Source: Methylophilus glucosoxydans
Lineage (GTDB): Bacteria > Pseudomonadota > Gammaproteobacteria > Burkholderiales > Methylophilaceae
Assembly: GCF_042676145.1 (NCBI RefSeq)
Contig: NZ_JBHTJW010000002.1
Location: forward strand, 868,001 to 932,000
DNA: 64,000 nucleotides
Reading direction: 5' to 3'
The position numbers and the translations under genes are program-made. The notes below the pieces were generated by a model that made no database searches, was not told the origin of the DNA, and was given only the letters and a program-made list of their open reading frames with translations. Below are positions 1 to 6,584 of the stretch, piece by piece; position 1 is the stretch's first letter, and each line of letters begins with the position of its first letter.

Positions 1-93
1 ATCGGTAAAAACGGCGTGCCGCTTGCGATGCTGGGGACGATTAACCGCCAGAAGCGACGCCGTCTCCGCTTTTGCGCCTCCAATGACATTTAA
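1..93 (+). CDS. C-terminal fragment of an unidentified protein (5' end outside window)
   Basis: Reading frame 1 is open from the first base to a TAA at 91-93 and encodes about 30 residues with a basic stretch (QKRRRLRF) near the end. I do not recognise the family. A second frame is also open here, so the assignment rests only on the fact that something must precede the MscS gene. Low confidence. Confidence 0.3.
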   Translation: MGKNGVPLAMLGTINRQKRRRLRFCASNDI

Positions 94-173
94 TCTATGT
101 AGTCAGTAATCAATTGGGCATTTATGAAAATTGCTCTAAAATGCATTGGCATTAATGTATTGGGGGTTGAGTA

Positions 174-1268
174 GTGCAGTGGTGGCATGAGGTATGGGTT
201 GCTTCGATGTTACGTGAGCCGTTATACATACGGCTTCTGGTCATATTTGCGATCACAGCAGTGCTTCATGGCGTTTCTAGCCTACTACTGCATAGACTGA
301 AACGCGTTGCCGAATACAGCCGCAGTTATCTGGATGATGCACTTGTTTATGGTGCGAGCCGCCCGTTACCAGCGCTCATCTGGTTATTAGGGTTGGCCTA
401 CATGGCTAAGCTATATGCCAAAGCCCATCATCCTGAAGAGTGGCTGGAGATGATTTCGCTGGTGCGGGATATTGGCTTTTTGCTGGTTGTGAGTTGGTTT
501 TTCTGGCGTACGATCAGTGAGTTTCGTCAGCAGTTCATGACCCGCGACACGCGCAGTGACAGTCAGGTTGATCAAACGACCATCGATGCACTTTGTAAGC
601 TAGGTTATCTGCTGGTCGTGGTGATTACACTGATCACCTTTTTGCAGACCATAGGGATAAGTATTTCTGGATTATTGGCTGCCGGGGGTATCGGCGGCAT
701 CGCCATTGGTTTTGCAGCAAAAGATATTTTGGCGAACTTTTTTGGCGGATTGACCATTTATCTTGACCGTCCGTTTAGTGTCGGAGACTGGATACGCTCG
801 CCTGACAAGGACATTGAAGGCACCGTTGAAATGATCAGCTGGCGACATACACGGATTCGCCGCTTCAATAAAAACCCGATTTATATCCCCAATATGTTAT
901 TTACGACCATTGCGGTTGAGAACCCATCGCGCATGAGTCACCGCCGTATCCGTGAAACCATAGGGATTCGATATGCTGACCTTGATAAAATGGCTGGGAT
1001 TGTCAGTGCAATTCGAGACATGTTGCAACATCACCCAGAGATTGATCAGTCTCAAACCCTGATCGTGAATTTTGTCACTTTCAACAAGTCTTCATTGGAT
1101 ATCATGATCTATGCTTTTACCCGCACCAGGGTTTGGGAAGAGTATCACCATGTAAAACAGGACGTGTTGCTCAAAGTGGGGGAAGTCATTTCGGCGCTTG
1201 GGGCTGAAGTGGCTTTTCCAACTCAAACGCTGCATTTGGCCACGCTGCCAGAACCCCAGTCGACTTAA
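174..1268 (+). CDS. MscS-family mechanosensitive ion channel
   Basis: Inner-membrane channel of the small-conductance mechanosensitive family, which releases solutes on hypo-osmotic shock. The 364-residue protein has several hydrophobic segments in the first 190 residues. The Gly/Ala-rich pore helix (SGLLAAGGIGGIAIGFAAKD, about residues 163-182) is the family hallmark. It is followed by the conserved segment NFFGGLTIYLDRPFSVGDWI and a soluble beta domain. Length is close to the E. coli YnaI/YbdG-type members. The start is GTG at 174, preceded by a G-rich Shine-Dalgarno (TGGGGG) about 8 bases upstream. An ATG 11 codons in is an alternative. It is followed by the first pqqA cassette; no operon partner is visible. 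Confidence 0.9.
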   Translation: MQWWHEVWVASMLREPLYIRLLVIFAITAVLHGVSSLLLHRLKRVAEYSRSYLDDALVYGASRPLPALIWLLGLAYMAKLYAKAHHPEEWLEMISLVRDIGFLLVVSWFFWRTISEFRQQFMTRDTRSDSQVDQTTIDALCKLGYLLVVVITLITFLQTIGISISGLLAAGGIGGIAIGFAAKDILANFFGGLTIYLDRPFSVGDWIRSPDKDIEGTVEMISWRHTRIRRFNKNPIYIPNMLFTTIAVENPSRMSHRRIRETIGIRYADLDKMAGIVSAIRDMLQHHPEIDQSQTLIVNFVTFNKSSLDIMIYAFTRTRVWEEYHHVKQDVLLKVGEVISALGAEVAFPTQTLHLATLPEPQST

Positions 1269-1298
1269 ACTGCATACCGCTTAAGAGCGCAATCCTGA

Positions 1299-1362
1299 TG
1301 AAAATCATGAGCCGAATTCGCGTAAAACTGCGCTCAACAATTTTCAAGCAGGCGCTCATACT
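1299..1362 (+). promoter_or_regulatory. Promoter and candidate activator site of pqqA copy 1
   Basis: A 13-base block TGAAAATCATGAG (1299-1311, containing the dyad TGA-N3-TCA) lies exactly 22 bases before a -35-like TCAACA (1334-1339). A 17-base spacer then leads to a -10-like CATACT (1357-1362). The same elements with the same spacings precede all three pqqA copies, although the intervening bases differ, which argues for functional constraint. The transcript would have a leader of about 33 bases with a GGAG Shine-Dalgarno. Confidence 0.65.
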
Positions 1363-1401
1363 AGTCACACGTTTGAGTGTTAACTTTTTAGGAGATCTAC
1401 C

Positions 1402-1473
1402 ATGTGGACTAAACCAGCAGCGACTGAAATGCGTTTTGGCTTTGAAGTGACTATGTACGTAATGAACAAATAA
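1402..1473 (+). CDS. pqqA: PqqA, PQQ precursor peptide (copy 1 of 3)
   Basis: Encodes a 23-residue peptide beginning MWTKPAATEMRFGFEV. It carries the invariant PqqA motif E-V-T-M-Y, in which Glu15 and Tyr19 are the residues that the radical-SAM enzyme PqqE crosslinks to make pyrroloquinoline quinone. Typical PqqA length is 22-29 residues. GGAGATCTACC precedes the ATG. The peptide is identical in all three copies, whereas the DNA differs at synonymous positions (GTGACT here, GTAACA and GTAACC in the others). No pqqB, C, D or E follows; a hairpin and terminator close the unit. PQQ is the cofactor of periplasmic methanol dehydrogenases, consistent with a methylotroph. Confidence 0.92.
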   Translation: MWTKPAATEMRFGFEVTMYVMNK

Positions 1474-1526
1474 TTTTAGCTAGGCTAAAATGACAAAAGC
1501 CCGACTCGATGTCGGGCTTTTTGTTT
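1474..1526 (+). terminator. Hairpin plus rho-independent terminator after pqqA copy 1
   Basis: Immediately after the stop codon lies TTTTAGC/GCTAAAA (1474-1490, 3-base loop). Nine bases later comes GCCCGAC/GTCGGGC (1499-1517) with a T-tract. The second stem is a terminator for pqqA and may also serve the convergent TonB receptor gene. Confidence 0.85.
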
Positions 1527-1538
1527 GGGGCACAGGCA

Positions 1539-3674
1539 TTAGAAATGCATGGTCAGTGTGACTTCTGCGCGGCGCGGCGCGCCAGGGCCATTGAGGTTAT
1601 TGCTGGTACCGTGGCCAGAAGCATAGTAACGCTTATCGGTCAGGTTTTTCAGATTGAACGCAAGGTCGTAACGTGAGCTATGATAAATAGCTGCTGCATC
1701 TGCCGTCATATAACTACCGAGGGCCACCAGATTGTCATTCGACGCATAGCGATTACCGACATAATTCAGGCCGCCGCCCACACTCCAGCCTTCATTGAGT
1801 TGATGCATCACCCACAAGTTGACGCTGTTTCTCGGTGTCAGGGCTGCCCGTTTGCCTTGCAAGGCCACGCCGTTTTGTATCGCTACTGAGTCAGTAATGC
1901 GCGCATCCAAATAGGCGTAGCCAGCAAACACTTGCCAGCGTGGCGCAAGTTCACCCGTCATGGTCAACTCCAGCCCTTCTGTTAATTGTGTCCCCACGCC
2001 TATCAAAGCATTGTTGACTGGATTAGTCCCTTTGATGTTTTCGCGCTCAAGATGAAACAGGGCGGCGGTGGTAGACAATTTGCCATTGAAAAAATCGGTT
2101 TTGCTGCCGATTTCAATATTATTTGTCTCTTCCGGGGCTAGCTGGCTTTGCTGCTGCGAGAAGCTCAAGGTTTCGCCAGAGGGCTGGAAAGAGCGACTCA
2201 ATGAAATATAGTAAGACTGCCAATCCGTGGGTTGGTAGACCAGGCCAGCACGCGGGCTCCAGGTATGATCTGTGCGCTCGGGGTTCACAGAAGACAAGCG
2301 GTCTTCAACCTTTTGCGCGAAGCGGTCATGCCGGCTGCCGACCAGGGCTTTCCAGTGCTCGGAAAGCGTAATCATGTCCTGCACATAGACGCCAGTCACT
2401 TGCAAGATGGTCTGGTTACTCAGGTTGGGGTTGCTGCCGCGCACACCGAATTGCGACAGGCTGGGTAATACCGGATCAAACAGGGAGACGGTCACCGTCG
2501 GGTTGCTCCAGGCCCAGCGCTTCATCGTTTTGCGTTGCTCGCCTACTTCCAGACCGTAGAGTAATTGATGCTGCATGCCAGCCCATTCGGCTTTTTGCAG
2601 TACTTCAAACTGGTTGAACCAGCCATCGTCCTGGCGCCATAACTGGTTGTGCGTCAGGGTCGCCGTGCGCAAGTTATCATTCACTGCCGAAACCAGTGTG
2701 TTGTTGCGATCCATTTCGTAATGATAGGCGCCAACCATATTGCGCACCGACCATTGGTCGTTAATCTGGTGTTTCAACACTGCGCGGCCAGACAACACAT
2801 CTGAGTCGGTGTAATCATCATCGCGGGCATTGCGTGAGCCATAGTAGGTGTCTGGATCAATGTTGAGCGGCTTGCCCCGATAAGCCGGGATCCCGAAGTC
2901 GGTCACTCGGCGGTCATGCAGTTTTTCTACCTGCAACAACAAGCTGGTATCTTCACCCAGTTGCAAGTGCAACGAAGGGGCAAGGTTTTGCCGCTCCAGA
3001 AAGCCCTGGTTTCTAAAGCTGCCGGAATCCTCTACGGCGCCGTTAATCCTGAAGGCCGCTGAATCCCCCAGTTTGTCGCCGACATCAAACTCGCCGCGGC
3101 GCTGTTTGTAAGAGCCGCCGTTGAGTTTAATGGTGCGGATGGTCTCGCCAGGTTTTTTGGTGATCCGGTTAATCAAGCCGCCAGAAGAGCCACGTCCATA
3201 CAATACCGCGGCTGGCCCCTTGAGCACTTCCACGCGCTCAATATTCGACAGGTCACGGTAATACAGCGCGTCATCACGCATACCATCAATATACATGTCA
3301 CCCATCGCATCAAAACCACGAATCACAAACTGGTCGCGCTGGCCGTCACCCAGATTCAGCGAGACGCCAGGCACGTTCTTCAATACATCCTGTAAAGAGT
3401 GCGCGGCCTGGTCCTGAATGATTTGCGCAGGGACCACATCCACCGTTTGCGGAATATCTCGCAGTGGTGCAGCAATCTTGGTTGCCGTGCTATTCACCAG
3501 CGGTTGATAGTCCGTGAGGCTGCTTTTCTTTTCCTTGACCGTGACCTCGGGCAAAGTGTCAGACTCGGTATCATTTTTTGCAGCGTCGGCTGCTTGCGCA
3601 TATGTCGCCTGGGTTGCACTGGCCAAAAGCAAAGCCAGCGCAATCGGCCGTAACGTCGATGAGTGGTAATACAT
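1539..3674 (-). CDS. TonB-dependent siderophore receptor (Fiu/FhuA-like)
   Basis: Outer-membrane receptor for TonB-energised uptake of a ferric siderophore. The preprotein has a signal peptide (ALALLLASATQATYAQA), then a plug domain with the siderophore-receptor signature (DIPQTVDVVPAQII, SLQDVLKNVPGVS, RGFDAMGDMYIDGMRDD, VEVLKGPAAVLYGRG). A beta-barrel of about 530 residues follows and ends in Phe, as expected for Bam-assembled barrels. An ATG four codons further upstream (3686) exists, but GGGAG lies just before the ATG at 3674, so I place the start there (711 residues). A Fur-box-like sequence lies about 75-100 bases upstream, so iron repression is likely. It lies tail-to-tail with pqqA copy 1 and head-to-head with pqqA copy 2. 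The substrate cannot be read from the sequence; other metallophores remain possible. Confidence 0.9.
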   Translation of the reverse strand: MYYHSSTLRPIALALLLASATQATYAQAADAAKNDTESDTLPEVTVKEKKSSLTDYQPLVNSTATKIAAPLRDIPQTVDVVPAQIIQDQAAHSLQDVLKNVPGVSLNLGDGQRDQFVIRGFDAMGDMYIDGMRDDALYYRDLSNIERVEVLKGPAAVLYGRGSSGGLINRITKKPGETIRTIKLNGGSYKQRRGEFDVGDKLGDSAAFRINGAVEDSGSFRNQGFLERQNLAPSLHLQLGEDTSLLLQVEKLHDRRVTDFGIPAYRGKPLNIDPDTYYGSRNARDDDYTDSDVLSGRAVLKHQINDQWSVRNMVGAYHYEMDRNNTLVSAVNDNLRTATLTHNQLWRQDDGWFNQFEVLQKAEWAGMQHQLLYGLEVGEQRKTMKRWAWSNPTVTVSLFDPVLPSLSQFGVRGSNPNLSNQTILQVTGVYVQDMITLSEHWKALVGSRHDRFAQKVEDRLSSVNPERTDHTWSPRAGLVYQPTDWQSYYISLSRSFQPSGETLSFSQQQSQLAPEETNNIEIGSKTDFFNGKLSTTAALFHLERENIKGTNPVNNALIGVGTQLTEGLELTMTGELAPRWQVFAGYAYLDARITDSVAIQNGVALQGKRAALTPRNSVNLWVMHQLNEGWSVGGGLNYVGNRYASNDNLVALGSYMTADAAAIYHSSRYDLAFNLKNLTDKRYYASGHGTSNNLNGPGAPRRAEVTLTMHF

Positions 3675-3748
3675 GAAAACTCCCATAGAATAAAAGGCTC
3701 TGCCAGGCAGAGAGGCGTGCGGTTGAGTCTAGGCTCAACTTCTGTTAA

Positions 3749-3773
3749 TAGTAATGATAACGATTTTCATTAA
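3749..3773 (-). promoter_or_regulatory. Candidate Fur box upstream of the TonB receptor
   Basis: On the + strand the site reads AATGATAACGATTTTCATTA, a close match to the Fur consensus of repeated NAT(A/T)AT hexamers with dyad symmetry. It sits upstream of the receptor start, where an iron-responsive operator would be expected. Confidence 0.7.
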
Positions 3774-3822
3774 TAATTTGAAGGATGCAGCAGAGAATTT
3801 GCTTCTGTTAACATCAGGCTGG

Positions 3823-3886
3823 TGAAAATCATGAGTTGCATTCGCGTAAAAGCGCGCTCAACAAAAGGCTGGCGGGCAGGCATACT
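3823..3886 (+). promoter_or_regulatory. Promoter and candidate activator site of pqqA copy 2
   Basis: TGAAAATCATGAG (3823-3835), then 22 bases, TCAACA (3858-3863), 17 bases, CATACT (3881-3886). The architecture and spacing are identical to copies 1 and 3. Confidence 0.65.
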
Positions 3887-3931
3887 GGCTACACGTTTGA
3901 TTGATTGTTAACTTTATCTAGGAGATCTACC

Positions 3932-4003
3932 ATGTGGACTAAACCAGCAGCGACTGAAATGCGTTTTGGCTTTGAAGTAACAATGTACGTAATGAACAAA
4001 TAA
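3932..4003 (+). CDS. pqqA: PqqA, PQQ precursor peptide (copy 2 of 3)
   Basis: The encoded 23-residue peptide is identical to copy 1, with the Glu15/Tyr19 crosslink pair retained. It has the same GGAGATCTACC leader as copy 1. The gene lies between the divergent TonB receptor and the TumE/TumA pair and is followed by the same double-hairpin tail. PQQ maturation genes must be elsewhere in the genome. Confidence 0.92.
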   Translation: MWTKPAATEMRFGFEVTMYVMNK

Positions 4004-4054
4004 TTTTAGCTGAGGCTAAAATGACAAAAGCCCGACTCGATGTCGGGCTTTTTT
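4004..4054 (+). terminator. Hairpin plus terminator after pqqA copy 2
   Basis: TTTTAGC/GCTAAAA with a 4-base loop (4004-4021), then GCCCGAC/GTCGGGC (4030-4048) followed by six T residues. Confidence 0.85.
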
Positions 4055-4135
4055 GTATTCTAGTTTGATAACTTATGTTAATTTTGTATGGCTGATTTGC
4101 CTGAAACATTAGGGAGTGACAGTTGGGTAACTTTA

Positions 4136-4162
4136 CATTTATCATCTGATGATATATAAATG
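4136..4162 (+). promoter_or_regulatory. Candidate autoregulatory operator of the TumE/TumA operon
   Basis: A dyad ATCATC-T-GATGAT (4141-4153), flanked by CATTT and AAATG, abuts the toxin start codon. This is the usual place for a toxin-antitoxin repressor to bind. Inferred from symmetry only. Confidence 0.35.
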
Positions 4163-4519
4163 CAAGACGATCATACATTAAATACATTGCTGGAAATGCA
4201 TGACACCCTCTATGTCTTAGAAGGGGGGTACTGGCTCAACTTTGAAGTATGGCAAGTGCGTGTATCTGATGCCATTCCCCACGGCATCCGCTATTCACTC
4301 ACATTGCATGATAAGCACGGAAAGCGGCTCATGGGTTATGACAATAGTCATGCCGTCAAACCGCCCAAAAAGTTTAAATATGCGGGGCAACGCCTGCCTT
4401 ATGACCATCAGCACAGACACGCCACTGATCAAGGTGTGCCCTATGCATTCAAAGATGCCGGGCAATTGCTCACTGATTTTTTTGCAGAAGTTGAGCGCCT
4501 GTTAAAGGAACTGAAATGA
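4160..4519 (+). CDS. tumE: TumE-type toxin (DUF6516 family)
   Basis: Putative toxin of a type II toxin-antitoxin pair. The 119-residue protein shows the family pattern: an N-terminal EGGYWLNFEVWQV segment, then HGIRYSLTLHD...RLMGYDNSHAV, and a YDHQHRH motif before a C-terminal helix. Its stop overlaps the next start by 4 bases (ATGA), so the toxin precedes and is translationally coupled to its antitoxin, as in known tum operons. The biochemical activity of the family is not settled. It sits between pqqA copies 2 and 3, which suggests an insertion or stabilising module. Confidence 0.75.
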   Translation: MQDDHTLNTLLEMHDTLYVLEGGYWLNFEVWQVRVSDAIPHGIRYSLTLHDKHGKRLMGYDNSHAVKPPKKFKYAGQRLPYDHQHRHATDQGVPYAFKDAGQLLTDFFAEVERLLKELK

Positions 4520-4869
4520 ATCATCGCATCACCATTGGTATCATGTCTGAAGTGCAGTTTCGTGAGCGCATGCTAGCGATAGCGCGTGGTGAATACCAGC
4601 CCGCCGCAGATGAACCCAAAATCTGGTTTTCATCCATGAAGTCGCTGGCTGAAGTATTGAGTGACGAGAACCGTGCATTATTGAGAGTCATCCAAGAGTC
4701 ACAGCCCGCATCCATTACCGAGCTCGCCATCATTACGGGCCGAAAACAAAGTAATTTATCGCGCACTTTAAAAACCATGTCCCGTTATGGACTGGTGGAA
4801 ATGTTACGCGAAAACCGTCAGGTAAAACCTGTTGTAAAAGCAACAGAATTTCAAATATTAGCTGCCTGA
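4516..4869 (+). CDS. tumA: TumA-type antitoxin, winged-helix DNA-binding protein
   Basis: Antitoxin partner and probable autorepressor of the upstream TumE-like toxin. The 117-residue protein contains a MarR-like winged-helix region (about residues 55-105): LLRVIQESQPASITELAIITGRKQSNLSRTLKTM is the helix-turn-helix, followed by a short wing (GLVEMLRENRQVKP). This is the HVO_A0114-type family normally paired with TumE. The ATG overlaps the toxin stop by 4 bases. The third pqqA leader begins about 20 bases after its stop. Confidence 0.75.
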   Translation: MNHRITIGIMSEVQFRERMLAIARGEYQPAADEPKIWFSSMKSLAEVLSDENRALLRVIQESQPASITELAIITGRKQSNLSRTLKTMSRYGLVEMLRENRQVKPVVKATEFQILAA

Positions 4870-4887
4870 AATTTTACCCTGCGCTGG

Positions 4888-4951
4888 TGAAAATCATGAG
4901 CCAGGTTCAAGTAAAACAGCCCTGAACAAACATCAAAACGCAGCGCATACT
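4888..4951 (+). promoter_or_regulatory. Promoter and candidate activator site of pqqA copy 3
   Basis: TGAAAATCATGAG (4888-4900), then 22 bases, TGAACA (4923-4928), 17 bases, CATACT (4946-4951). The flanking bases are more diverged than in copies 1 and 2, yet these elements and spacings are kept. Confidence 0.65.
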
Positions 4952-4998
4952 GTGCACACGTTGTACAGATTACCCCCAACAAACTCAGGAGAAACATC

Positions 4999-5070
4999 AT
5001 GTGGACTAAACCAGCAGCGACTGAAATGCGTTTTGGCTTTGAAGTAACCATGTACGTAATGAACAAATAA
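4999..5070 (+). CDS. pqqA: PqqA, PQQ precursor peptide (copy 3 of 3)
   Basis: The peptide is identical to copies 1 and 2. The leader has AGGAGAAACATC before the ATG, so it is diverged from the other two. The conserved hairpin and a terminator follow. Conservation of the peptide against diverged flanks argues that all three copies are expressed and under selection, or are homogenised by gene conversion. Confidence 0.92.
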   Translation: MWTKPAATEMRFGFEVTMYVMNK

Positions 5071-5120
5071 TTTTAGCTGAGGCTAAAATGACAAAAACCC
5101 GACCAAGTGTCGGGTTTTTT
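5071..5120 (+). terminator. Hairpin plus terminator after pqqA copy 3
   Basis: TTTTAGC/GCTAAAA (5071-5088), then ACCCGAC/GTCGGGT (5097-5115) with a run of T. The terminator stem carries compensatory changes relative to copies 1 and 2 (G-C to A-T at the base), so the fold is conserved. Confidence 0.85.
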
Positions 5121-5341
5121 GTTTGAAGGAGGTGCCTGTTTTACTATAAGACATGAGAGTTCTCCATCATGGTTTTAAGATCGATAACAGAGTTCACCAC
5201 CAGGTGGTAAGCCAAAGCAGTAGCCCCTCAAACAGAGAGGGCACGATTGATTGTACGTTAAACTAGTTGTATTCTTTGGTGATAAAAATCGTTAGATCAC
5301 TTAGTGATTTGATAACAAATTTAATAATAAGGATAACAATA

Positions 5342-6351
5342 ATGTCTGGCCTCATCTCCCAATTTAACTATTTTATCGTTGTACTGGCAGCCTCTATACT
5401 GACCAGTTGTGCGTCTGTAGATCAAATGCATCAACAGTTATCGCAATCCAAAGCACCTCAAGCTTCAAGCATTAATGATATGGCCTATACGCCGTTGAAA
5501 ACGGGTGTAGAACAATCTATTTTGTTTGGTGGCAAAACACCGACATTCCAGTTTCCACATGGCAAAGGCTACTATGCTGCTTTTGAATTAACAGAAACAG
5601 GTCAGCCCAGGCTGGTCACAGTTAAAACTTACCTAAGCGCCAGTTATTTGCCGTCAGCTTCAATTCTGGTACCAAATTTATTGGTTTTGGATAAAGATAA
5701 ACAACAGATAGGGAAGATCGAAAACTACCGTATTGAAAGTGATTCGAATTTCTTTACGGGCATGACTTACTACGCTGACCTGCCATTGCAAGCAAACGCA
5801 GCCTATCTGGTCGTGTACGCGGCACCAACACATTCCGAGAATATCTATGTGTACTCTGAGAATGGTACTGAATATGTATTGCCATTAGCGCCAGCAGGAA
5901 AGCTCCACATCACAGCAGGTCAGTTACTACCATTAGAAACCGACTTTTCAAAAGTCACGATTAAAGACTCATATCAAGCCTATGATGCAGAAAAGTCTGA
6001 CTTTTTTATGTTGAAAGTATCGATGGGAAATATGTCAAAAACAGTTTGCAGCGTTCTGTTGAATTAAATCGCGGAAAAGGCTTTCGCCTCAACCCATATT
6101 TAATTGACAGACAAGTGCCCGCTAATAAACCGGTTAAGCTTAGCCTGGCTGCAAAAACACAATATGGTGCACCCATTCAGGAGCTATTTGGCAAGGTGTA
6201 TCAGGTGAAGGGAGAAATCACATTCACGCCTGAAAAGGGTAAAAAATATATTGTAAAAGGTGAGTTGGGTGCAGGCGCATCATCAGTATGGTTAGAAGAT
6301 GAAGAAACTCATCAAGTGATTGATAAAAAAATACAAGGGAATGGTAAATAG
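5342..6351 (+). pseudogene. MalM-like lipoprotein gene split by a frameshift at a T6 tract
   Basis: The start at 5342 has AAGGA upstream and gives a lipoprotein signal with lipobox LTSC. A MalM-like domain follows (YTPLKTGVEQSI, VPNLLVLDKDKQQI, AAYLVVYAAP). After ...AEKSDFF the frame runs off into nonsense and stops at 6067. The adjacent frame continues the protein without a break from the T6 run at 6002-6007: FYVESIDGKYVKNSLQRSVE, then APIQELFGKVYQVKG...YIVKGELGAGASSVWLED to 6351. Restoring one T gives a single 336-residue protein. MalM and similar proteins are periplasmic or lipoprotein components of unclear role. The shift could be a real mutation, slippage-based phase variation, or a sequencing error. 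An in-frame TTG at 6046 could restart the C-terminal part. Confidence 0.75.
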
Positions 6352-6524
6352 GATTTGACCTGCCCAAACAAGGCCTGCTCGATTATTTAGGTGCTCAAGT
6401 ACCTATGCACAGAGTGGGTGACCCAGATGAAGTGACGAACGCCGTGGCATTTTTATTATCACCAGATACCAGTTTCATTAATGGCATTGAGTTCTTTGTG
6501 GATGGTAGTCAGGCGCAGATTTAA
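6348..6524 (+). pseudogene. C-terminal remnant of a short-chain dehydrogenase/reductase
   Basis: The open frame up to TAA at 6522-6524 encodes the typical SDR C-terminus: PMHRVGDPDEVTNAVAFLLS, then DTSFINGIEFFVDGSQAQI. The P-x-x-R-x-G-x-P-x-E-V helix and the N/T-G-x-x-x-x-V-D-G-G-like strand are the standard SDR ending. No catalytic Tyr-x3-Lys or Rossmann Gly motif lies upstream; the frame joins the end of the lipoprotein gene directly. It is therefore a decayed stub of about 59 residues, left by a deletion whose other end lies at the lipoprotein stop. Confidence 0.75.
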
Positions 6525-6538
6525 GTTTGACCAGAAGT

Positions 6539-6564
6539 AAAGGCCCTCTGTTTAGAGGGCCTTT
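6539..6564. terminator. Bidirectional terminator
   Basis: AAAGGCCCTC/GAGGGCCTTT is a perfect 10-base-pair stem with a 6-base loop, flanked by A and T residues. It lies between the SDR remnant and the convergent MBL hydrolase gene. Confidence 0.85.
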
Positions 6565-6584
6565 CACCGTCTAAATATGTTTAA

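Noticed and set aside
3939..4187. 82-codon minus-strand frame across pqqA copy 2
   Set aside because: It is antisense to the pqqA cassette, terminator and tumE start, has no family features and no Shine-Dalgarno.
5199..5211. Perfect palindrome ACCACC-A-GGTGGT in the gap after pqqA copy 3
   Set aside because: Short and single; without a neighbouring regulator or second copy it cannot be called an operator.
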